The translations under genes were made by a program, and so were the position numbers. 29,228 bases of DNA from Thermoleophilaceae bacterium (GTDB taxonomy: Bacteria; Actinomycetota; Thermoleophilia; Solirubrobacterales; Thermoleophilaceae). Below are positions 24,539 through 29,228 of this stretch, one piece after another. The stretch's first letter is position 1. Each line of letters starts with the position of its first letter. The stretch lies in the NCBI GenBank assembly GCA_013812005.1, contig JACCUE010000051.1, positions 1 to 29,228 of the forward strand, written 5' to 3'. The notes under the pieces were generated by a model. That model saw nothing but the letters and a program-made list of their open reading frames with translations. It was not told the origin of the DNA and made no database searches.

Positions 24539-24939
24539 TGGAGCTGTCCGACCTCGTGGGGGCGCTCGCGATCGGGTTCGCCGCCGGCATGGCCGGCGGT
24601 CTCGTCGGGGTCGGCGGCGGCGTGCTGATGGTGCCCGGGCTGGTGATCTTCCTGGGCGAATCGCAACTCGGGGCCCAGGCCACCTCCCTGCTCGCGATCG
24701 TCGGCGTGGCGGCTGTGGGCGCCTGGCGCCAGAACGGCTACGGCAACCTGCGCCTGCGCGACGCGGTGGTGATCGGCGCGCTCTCGCCACTCGGCGTGCT
24801 GGTGGGCACCGTTCTCGCCAACGCGCTCAGCGAACGGGTATTGGAGCTCTCGTTCGCCGCCGTCCAGACGTACTTCGCCTACCGTCTGGTGCGGCGCGCG
24901 ACCGCCTCCGCTGCGCCGCCTCAGGCGGCGAAGGGGTAG
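24538..24939 (+). CDS. Half-size TauE/SafE (TSUP) membrane protein, second half
   Basis: 133-residue partner of the preceding gene, in another reading frame. It repeats the family motif as GLVGVGGGVLMVPGLV and has QATSLLAIVGVAAVGAWRQ, then LRDAVVIGALSPLGVLVGTVLA and a last helix near ELSFAAVQTYFAYRLV. Both halves keep the glycine motif, as the two repeats of a full-length permease do. ATG 24538 overlaps the previous stop with no Shine-Dalgarno, so translation probably restarts after termination. Its stop codon TAG is at the same time the first half of the -10 box for the STAS gene. Transported substrate unknown. Confidence 0.85.
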   Translation: MELSDLVGALAIGFAAGMAGGLVGVGGGVLMVPGLVIFLGESQLGAQATSLLAIVGVAAVGAWRQNGYGNLRLRDAVVIGALSPLGVLVGTVLANALSERVLELSFAAVQTYFAYRLVRRATASAAPPQAAKG

Positions 24940-24942
24940 CCT
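24937..24942 (+). promoter_or_regulatory. -10 box TAGCCT for the STAS gene, leaderless
   Basis: TAGCCT is followed by 7 nt and GTG 24950. Its TAG is the stop codon of the upstream TauE/SafE gene, so the same three bases end one protein and begin one promoter. Confidence 0.6.
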
Positions 24943-24949
24943 CGGCTCC

Positions 24950-25279
24950 GTGACCATTCTCGAGTTCGAGACACGGGAGCAGGCCGACCGTGCGTGCGTT
25001 GCCCTCCGAGGGGAGCTGGACCTCTCGACGGCGGAGAAGGTGGAACGCGAGCTGCACCGCATCGAGAAGACCGGCACGAAGCTCGTGGTGCTTGATCTCT
25101 CCGCGCTCACCTTCCTCGACTCGACCGGGCTCAGGCTGATCGTCGGCGCCGACCAGCGCGCCCGCCGGTCGGACCGCCGCCTGGCCGTGGTGAGGGGCCC
25201 TGCGACCATTCAGCGCGTATTCACCATCACCAAGCTGGACGAGCGCCTCGAGATGGTGGACAGCGCGGGTCAGGTCTAG
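24950..25279 (+). CDS. STAS-domain anti-sigma-factor antagonist
   Basis: 109-residue single STAS domain of the SpoIIAA/RsbV type. Such proteins bind a kinase-type anti-sigma factor and free a sigma factor; phosphorylation of a conserved Ser blocks binding. Seen here: a first strand (FETREQADRACVALRGELDL), then TAEKVERELHRIEK, then LVVLDLSALTFLDSTGLRLIVGA, where Ser of DSTG is the phosphorylation site. GTG 24950 follows TAGCCT by 7 nt. No anti-sigma factor or sigma gene is adjacent, so its partner is unknown. The next genes lie close downstream in the same direction. Confidence 0.9.
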   Translation: MTILEFETREQADRACVALRGELDLSTAEKVERELHRIEKTGTKLVVLDLSALTFLDSTGLRLIVGADQRARRSDRRLAVVRGPATIQRVFTITKLDERLEMVDSAGQV

Positions 25280-25281
25280 CC

Positions 25282-25338
25282 ATGCCCGCCGACGTGAACA
25301 GCCGCCCGGAGATCGCCGCCCTGAGGAAGGCCTTGTGA
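25282..25338 (+). CDS. Possible 18-codon leader peptide overlapping the USP-like gene
   Basis: ATG 25282 opens an 18-residue reading frame (MPADVNSRPEIAALRKAL) that ends with TGA at 25336-25338. That stop overlaps the next start GTG 25335 as GTGA. The overlap is of the kind used for coupling here, but no strong ribosome-binding site precedes the ATG and coding signal cannot be judged at this length. It may be chance. Confidence 0.3.
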   Translation: MPADVNSRPEIAALRKAL

Positions 25339-25736
25339 GGATCCTGATGCTGGTCTCCGAGGCCGCCTCCGGCGACGTGCTCAAGAGCGCGATCAGCGAG
25401 GGGGCGGCGGAGGACGCCGAGGTGCTGGTGGTGGCCCCCGCGCTGAACAGCCGGGTGCGCTTCTTCGCCTCCGATCCCGACCCCGCCATCCGACGCGCCG
25501 AGGGGGTGGCGCAGGAAACGGCCGAGCGCCTGGGCGAAGCGGGCATAGACGCCGCGGCCGACACCGGCGAGTCCGATCCGCTCCAGGCCATCGAGGACGC
25601 GCTGGTCACCTTCGATGCCGACGAAATCGTGCTCTGCACACACCACGGCGGCAAGCGAAACTGGCTCGAGGATGGAGTGGTGGACGACGCCAAGAAGCGG
25701 TTCGACCTGCCGGTCCGCCACTTCCAGTTCGACTGA
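25335..25736 (+). CDS. Universal-stress-protein-like small protein
   Basis: 133-residue alpha/beta protein resembling single-domain USP/HUP-fold proteins. It has alternating strands and helices: ILMLVSEAASGDVLKSAI, AEVLVVAPALNSRV, a long helix (IRRAEGVAQETAERLGEAG), then GESDPLQAIEDALVTFDADEIVLCTHHG and LPVRHFQFD. The usual ATP-binding GxxGxxxxS/T of many USPs is not evident, so nucleotide binding is doubtful. GTG 25335 has GAGGAAGG nearby as a ribosome-binding site. It follows the STAS gene by 55 nt and converges with the amidohydrolase (4-nt gap). Function is unknown beyond the fold. Confidence 0.75.
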   Translation: MRILMLVSEAASGDVLKSAISEGAAEDAEVLVVAPALNSRVRFFASDPDPAIRRAEGVAQETAERLGEAGIDAAADTGESDPLQAIEDALVTFDADEIVLCTHHGGKRNWLEDGVVDDAKKRFDLPVRHFQFD

Positions 25737-25740
25737 GAAG

Positions 25741-26907
25741 CTAGGCCTCTCGCGCTCCTACACCCGTGGCCGGCCGGCCGACGGGCGGGACAGGCACCCC
25801 CGGTGTGCGCGCGACGCCGGCCGCGGCCACGATCGTCCACACGCCGGGCGCGAAGCGGGGCGGGCCGCCGTCGTGGCCCCGAGACTCGACCAGCTGCCGG
25901 CGCAGCTCGAGCAGCCGTAGCACGGTCGCGCAGGTCTCGGCCTGCGGCGCGTCGTCTCCCACCTCGCAGGCGAGGGCGGCCAGCGCCAGCGTCTCCGCCG
26001 GGTCGACACCTTGGAACATCTGCCCGATCGAGGCGGCCAGGAACGTGTAGACGCGATCGAGCAACGGGTCGCGGTCGAGCCGCGCGGGCCCCGGAGCGGG
26101 TCCGGCGTCCAGCGGCGGCTCGCCGGCGACGATCCGGGCCATCTGGCCGCCGAACACCGACCGCAGCCCATCGGCGTCGAGCCCCGCCTGCATCGCGTAG
26201 CGCAGGTTCATGGCGGCTGCAAACGAAGGGGTGGCATACGGCGCGTCGCTGGCGAAGACGATGTGCCGGGGCGCCACCAGCGTATACAGCGCCAGCAGGT
26301 CGCTTGGCGACCACCAGGAGGTGTCGAAGAAGAGGTTGGGATGGTCGTCCACCGCCCGCCAGATCCAGGCCAGGTCGCTGATCCCGGCATGGGCCAGGAT
26401 CAGCCGCACGCCCGGATGGCGCTCGCAGATGGCCACCGCGTGACGGCCCAGCGCCGGGATCCCGCGCCCGGCGTGCACCAGCACGGCCAGCCCGCGCTCC
26501 GAGGCCAGGGCGAAGACGCCCTCCAGCTCGGGCGTGTCGAGGGGGAAGTCCTCCGCGCGGGGGTGGAGCTTGATGCCGACCGCGCCGGTCGCCAGTGAGC
26601 GCTCCGCCTCGGCCAGGGGGCCGGCTCGGGGGTCGAGCCGGCAGAACGCGACGAGCCGCCCGTCCGAGTCGGCGGCCGCCTCGACGGCGGCGTCGTTGGC
26701 GCGGGGGTACCCGTCCGGCTCGTGCATTGCGAACACCGCGGCGCGGGCGCCCGCGACCTCGAGCAGGCCGGTCAGCTCGCCGGGGGTGCACGCGAAGCCG
26801 TCGGGGTCGTTCTGGCCGATGTGGGTGTGGGCGTCGAACAGCTCCAGTCCCGGTACCTGGCCCGCCATCTCCGCCAGCCAGGTCTGGGTGAACTCCTCGT
26901 CGTGCAC
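25741..26907 (-). CDS. Amidohydrolase_2 (TIM-barrel metal-dependent hydrolase) protein
   Basis: 388-residue predicted metal-dependent hydrolase or decarboxylase of the amidohydrolase_2 family. HxH is in LFDAHTHIGQND; later metal-site regions are GIKLHPRAEDFPLD, VLVHAGRG, RLILAHAGISDLAW and FASDAPY with the final Asp. A helical C-terminal extension of about 120 residues (from LDRDPLLDRVYTF) goes beyond the barrel and is of unknown function. GTG 26907 is chosen from TAGTGT, 7 nt upstream; the longer open frame to 27921 overlaps the hydrolase gene and is not coding. The exact substrate cannot be inferred; aromatic or heterocyclic acids are common in this group. Confidence 0.85.
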   Translation of the reverse strand: MHDEEFTQTWLAEMAGQVPGLELFDAHTHIGQNDPDGFACTPGELTGLLEVAGARAAVFAMHEPDGYPRANDAAVEAAADSDGRLVAFCRLDPRAGPLAEAERSLATGAVGIKLHPRAEDFPLDTPELEGVFALASERGLAVLVHAGRGIPALGRHAVAICERHPGVRLILAHAGISDLAWIWRAVDDHPNLFFDTSWWSPSDLLALYTLVAPRHIVFASDAPYATPSFAAAMNLRYAMQAGLDADGLRSVFGGQMARIVAGEPPLDAGPAPGPARLDRDPLLDRVYTFLAASIGQMFQGVDPAETLALAALACEVGDDAPQAETCATVLRLLELRRQLVESRGHDGGPPRFAPGVWTIVAAAGVARTPGVPVPPVGRPATGVGAREA

Positions 26908-26914
26908 GGCGAGG

Positions 26915-26920
26915 ACACTA
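26915..26920 (-). promoter_or_regulatory. -10 box TAGTGT for the amidohydrolase, leaderless
   Basis: TAGTGT on the minus strand is followed by 7 nt and GTG 26907. It sits inside the 23-bp gap after the hydrolase gene, so the amidohydrolase can be transcribed on its own. Confidence 0.6.
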
Positions 26921-26930
26921 CCCGCGGGGT

Positions 26931-28127
26931 TCAGGCGGCCATCGGCACCGCGGAGCGCCCCACGCGGCGGCCCCCCAGAAACGAGAGCGTGGCCCTGTGG
27001 GTCTCCTCCGGCAGCTCCAGCTGAGGCACGTGCCCGCAGTCGAGCACGAGATGACGCGCCTGCGGCAGAACGTCGTGCACGTGGCGGGCGAAGCCGACAG
27101 GCACGATCTCGTCGCGGCTTCCCCACACGAAGAGGCTCTCCGCCTCGAGTCCCCCCAAGCGGGTCCAGAAGCCGTTCTCTCCCCGCGGGGCCTCGAGGTA
27201 GATGTTCCTGGCGGCCGCGTAGAAGGCGGCCCGGCCACTGGGGGAGAGATACGAGCGCAGGAACTCGTCGACGCCGGCCGCGGTCCACTCCGAGCCACGC
27301 GCCGGAACGAGGCGGCGCACCAGGCCCTCCACGATCGCGCGGGGCGCCGGCTGGATCAGACCGAGTTGGGGAGCCACGAGGCGAAGCGGAGCAGCCCAGG
27401 GGCGTGACCGCAGCCAGGCCAGCGACGGAGTCAGCAGCACCAGCCGCCCCACGCGGTCGGGAGCCGAGAGGCCCATCTCCAGCGCGGCCCGTCCACCCAT
27501 GCTGTTGCCGACCACGTCGGCACGGTCGATGCCGAGCGCGTCGAGCAGGGCGACGCCGCTGCGGGCGAAGAAGGCGGGGTCGTAGGCGGCGCGCAGCGGT
27601 TTGTCGGAGTCGCCGAAGCCGGGGAGATCGATAGCGATCGTGCGGTGCGAGCCGGCCAGCGCGGCCAAGGTCGGAAGGAAGGATGCCTTCGTGGCGCCCA
27701 GTCCGTGCAGCGCCAGCACCGGCGGACCCTCTCCCGCCTCCATTACGGAGATCTCCGCACCGGGGGTCTGCACCTGGCGAAAGCGTAGGCGCCCGGGGCC
27801 CTGCTCCGCCGCGGTGGAGGCCAGGAAGCCGACGCCAAGATGCAGGTCGCGGCGCACGGTCAGCCGACCGCTCCGGAAGGCGGCCAGGCCGCCGGTCAGG
27901 TCGTCGGCCAAGGCCCTCCACGTCTCGTCGTCCGCGGTGAGCACGGCGTCCGCTCGTCGGTCGGAGTCCGAGGGTCCGAGGCGGGCACCGTCGCCGTCGA
28001 AGGCAACATCCCAGGACTGCGGACCGCAGCCCTGTAGGCGTACGCAGGCCCTTGCTCGCGCGGGTTCGAAGACGGTGCTGTCGTAGCGCTGGACGAGCGC
28101 CTCCAGCGCGGCGGGGGGCGGGACCAT
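26931..28127 (-). CDS. SCP2-like domain fused to an alpha/beta hydrolase
   Basis: 398-residue two-domain protein. Residues 1-115 resemble an SCP2 sterol/lipid carrier fold (DAVLTADDETWRALADDLTG and LAAFRSGRLTVRRDLHLGVGFL). Residues about 125-390 form an alpha/beta hydrolase: oxyanion region LALHGLGATKASF, nucleophile elbow GNSMGGRAALEMGL, acid WGSRDEIVP and base DCGHVPQLELPEE, so all catalytic residues are present. A lipid or acyl ester bound by the first domain is a reasonable substrate guess. ATG 28127 has TAGAGT 10 nt upstream; sequence further upstream in frame runs into the HD-domain gene and is not coding. It is followed by the amidohydrolase. Confidence 0.87.
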   Translation of the reverse strand: MVPPPAALEALVQRYDSTVFEPARARACVRLQGCGPQSWDVAFDGDGARLGPSDSDRRADAVLTADDETWRALADDLTGGLAAFRSGRLTVRRDLHLGVGFLASTAAEQGPGRLRFRQVQTPGAEISVMEAGEGPPVLALHGLGATKASFLPTLAALAGSHRTIAIDLPGFGDSDKPLRAAYDPAFFARSGVALLDALGIDRADVVGNSMGGRAALEMGLSAPDRVGRLVLLTPSLAWLRSRPWAAPLRLVAPQLGLIQPAPRAIVEGLVRRLVPARGSEWTAAGVDEFLRSYLSPSGRAAFYAAARNIYLEAPRGENGFWTRLGGLEAESLFVWGSRDEIVPVGFARHVHDVLPQARHLVLDCGHVPQLELPEETHRATLSFLGGRRVGRSAVPMAA

Positions 28128-28137
28128 CGCGCCACGA

Positions 28138-28143
28138 ACTCTA
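28138..28143 (-). promoter_or_regulatory. -10 box TAGAGT for the SCP2-hydrolase gene
   Basis: TAGAGT on the minus strand is 10 nt before ATG 28127, predicting a leader of a few nucleotides at most. Its -35 region falls within the hairpin at 28149-28167. Confidence 0.5.
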
Positions 28144-28148
28144 CCGGC

Positions 28149-28186
28149 CGGTCCGGCCGGCGGACCGTTATAGGGCCCAGAGCCCT
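28149..28186 (-). terminator. Tandem hairpins after the OB-HD gene
   Basis: Directly after the stop codon the minus strand has AGGGC-TCTGG-GCCCT, then ATAA, then CGGTCCG-CCGGC-CGGACCG. Both stems are perfect (5 and 7 bp). They probably end the upstream transcript, and the second lies within the next gene's promoter region. Confidence 0.5.
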
Positions 28187-29089
28187 CTACGACAGGCCGT
28201 GCTCCAGTGCGCCCTTGACCGCTGCGTCCAGCGCGTTGCACCGGTAGAGCGCCAACGCCTCGGGTGAGCGGAAGCGCTTCCCGGGCAGGCCGTCCGGACC
28301 GTGATGGCCGAGTACGCAGTGCAGCAGGGCCAGCAGCTTGTGGGGCGGGAAGGACCCCAGGGCCGTTGCCCGCTCGGAGATCATCTGCTGTCCGAGCGTA
28401 AGGTGCCCCAGTAGCGCCCCCTCGCTGCTGAGCGTGATCTCGGCCCCGAGGTCGAACTCCCCGATCTTGCCGATGTCGTGGAGGATCGCCGCGGTCACGA
28501 GCAGGTCGGAGTCCAGTCGCGGATGCAGGGCGCAGGTCTCGAGGGCCAGGGTGGCCACGGCCACGGTGTGCTCGATCAGACCGCCCAGGTAGGCGTGGTG
28601 GCCGCCGCGGGTACACGGAGCCCGGCGCAGCTCCTCGCGGAGCTCGGGGTCGGAGAGCACCGCTTCGAGCAGGCGCCGGTGGTCGGCGTCGTATACCTCC
28701 CGGGACAGGTGTTCGAGGAAGCCGTCGAGCTCCTCCATGTCGCGGTAGGCCACCGGTAGGAAGTCGCCCGGGTCGAGACCCTCGGCTTCGACGCGCGCTA
28801 TGGAGCGCACCTCGATCTGCAGCTCGTCTCGGAACCGCTCCACGCTGCCGGCCACGCGAACCAGGTCCCCGCGGTCGAACTTTCCGGCCATGAAGTCGGC
28901 GTCGCGGAAGATCCGGGCGGGTATGGCGCCGGTCCTGTCGCGCAGTTCGAGCGCGAGGTAGGAAGCGCCGCTGCGCGCCGTGAGGCGGTCCTTGCGAGAG
29001 CAGGCGAAGGGCCCGTCGACCTCACCGCCCGCGCGCAGCTCGGCCACGGTGGTCCTGTCTGTGGTCATGGCCGCGGTCATGGTCTTCAT
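28187..29089 (-). CDS. OB-fold plus HD-domain protein, YhaM-like 3'-5' exoribonuclease
   Basis: 300-residue protein matching the YhaM/CBF1 plan: an N-terminal OB nucleic-acid-binding fold (about 12-100; ALELRDRTGAIPARIF, RGDLVRVAGSVERF, LQIEVRSIARV) and an HD metal-dependent phosphohydrolase domain (about 160-280). HD motifs are HHAYLGGLIEHTVAVATLA, AAILHDIGKIGEF and LLHCVLGHHG. B. subtilis YhaM, a 3'-5' exonuclease, has 314 aa. Start is uncertain: ATG 29089 or ATG 29068 are both plausible and neither has a good ribosome-binding site. It is divergent from a PAC2 gene, with a 15-bp palindrome between them. Confidence 0.88.
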   Translation of the reverse strand: MKTMTAAMTTDRTTVAELRAGGEVDGPFACSRKDRLTARSGASYLALELRDRTGAIPARIFRDADFMAGKFDRGDLVRVAGSVERFRDELQIEVRSIARVEAEGLDPGDFLPVAYRDMEELDGFLEHLSREVYDADHRRLLEAVLSDPELREELRRAPCTRGGHHAYLGGLIEHTVAVATLALETCALHPRLDSDLLVTAAILHDIGKIGEFDLGAEITLSSEGALLGHLTLGQQMISERATALGSFPPHKLLALLHCVLGHHGPDGLPGKRFRSPEALALYRCNALDAAVKGALEHGLS

Positions 29090-29099
29090 GGTGGAAGAT

Positions 29100-29114
29100 C
29101 GGTCGGACCGACCG
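29100..29114. repeat. 15-bp palindrome CGGTCGG-A-CCGACCG
   Basis: Perfect 7-bp arms around a single A, 10 bp from the nearest YhaM-like start and about 14 bp from the shared -10 region of the divergent PAC2 gene. It is well placed for a dimeric regulator; as RNA the arms could not form a useful loop. Confidence 0.5.
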
Positions 29115-29127
29115 CTCCGGACGCTGC

Positions 29128-29133
29128 TATACG
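29128..29133 (+). promoter_or_regulatory. -10 box TATACG for the PAC2 gene
   Basis: TATACG lies 10 nt before ATG 29144. The reverse strand reads TATAGC over nearly the same bases (29131-29126), which could serve the YhaM-like gene with a leader of about 30 nt. Confidence 0.45.
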
Positions 29134-29143
29134 GTGAACCCTG

Positions 29144-29228
29144 ATGTCCGACGTGATCTGGAGCGAGCGACCGTCGCTGCGCCGGCCGGTGCTGGTGGCG
29201 GCCTTCGGCGGCTGGAACGACGCGGGCG
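29144..29228 (+). CDS. PAC2-family protein, 3'-truncated by window edge
   Basis: Only the first 28 codons are present. They read MSDVIWSERPSLRRPV and then LVAAFGGWNDAG, which is the characteristic opening of actinobacterial PAC2 (proteasome assembly chaperone-like) proteins, where a VxAFxGWNDAG motif is typical. These are ATP-grasp-unrelated proteins of largely unknown function, found in many actinobacteria with or without proteasomes. ATG 29144 has TATACG 10 nt upstream. The gene is divergent from the YhaM-like gene and runs off the window. Confidence 0.8.
   Translation, partial: MSDVIWSERPSLRRPVLVAAFGGWNDAG

Noticed and set aside
26908..27921. Upstream extension of the amidohydrolase frame
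   Set aside because: It overlaps the SCP2-hydrolase gene in another frame and is low-complexity; the leaderless GTG 26907 explains the start.
28128..28616. Upstream extension of the SCP2-hydrolase frame
   Set aside because: It runs through the hairpins and the HD-domain gene and shows no homology-like sequence.

Overview
The window is very GC-rich, densely packed bacterial chromosome. Gene content (SpoIID/LytB protein, class II fumarase, PAC2-family protein, polyprenol-phosphate mannosyltransferase, DUF1990, SCP2-hydrolase fusion, X-family DNA polymerase), frequent GTG starts and TANNNT -10 boxes directly before start codons all point to an actinobacterium. My best guess is the class Thermoleophilia (Solirubrobacterales-like), but that placement is inference. 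I see no tRNA, rRNA, CRISPR array, insertion sequence or prophage. Most of the window looks like core or lineage-typical chromosome; the chromate-transporter gene is the most isolated one.

Layout. 1-1854: an FtsH-type membrane AAA protease, cut by the left edge. 2072-3220: a lone chromate transporter in longer-than-usual intergenic DNA. 3530-5718: methylmalonyl-CoA epimerase, a 72-aa unknown, a PAP2 phosphatase and ychF, probably one operon. 5724-8581: SpoIID/LytB protein and a hydrolase-cyclase fusion, separated by copy 1 of a 95-bp repeat. 8622-11747: a TPP-dependent decarboxylase-like enzyme followed by a succinate-semialdehyde dehydrogenase, probably a 2-oxoglutarate-to-succinate bypass; fumarase at 13453-14775 acts further along the same cycle. 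11759-16278: small membrane protein, two-lobed DUF1990 protein, fumarase, lipoprotein, MarR regulator, membrane coiled-coil protein. 16374-19460: an isoleucyl-tRNA synthetase with an altered HIGH motif. 19595-20948: tautomerase, thioredoxin, polyprenol-phosphate mannosyltransferase. 20969-22807: copy 2 of the repeat, then polX. 22804-25736: membrane protein, trehalose-phosphatase, two half-size TauE/SafE proteins, STAS protein, USP-like protein. 25741-29228: amidohydrolase, SCP2-hydrolase fusion, YhaM-like OB-HD protein, start of a PAC2 gene.

Three things stand out. First, a 95-bp intergenic element occurs twice, ungapped, with 79 of 95 positions identical by hand count. It is built of four spaced copies of an 11-mer (STGCGSTSCTC) around a hairpin and lies 5' of spoIID-like and polX. 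Second, many genes appear leaderless: a hexamer usually of form TAGNNT sits 7-8 nt (sometimes 10-11 nt) before the start codon. This fixes several GTG starts, and in two divergent pairs the -10 boxes of both strands share the same bases. Third, several proteins have unusual builds: GSHH-type IleRS, a split TauE/SafE permease, a cyclase whose hydrolase domain lacks its catalytic residues, and a DUF1990 protein with two similar lobes.

Genes are packed tightly. Convergent neighbours are often only 4-5 nt apart, and polX shares its stop codon bases with the opposing gene.
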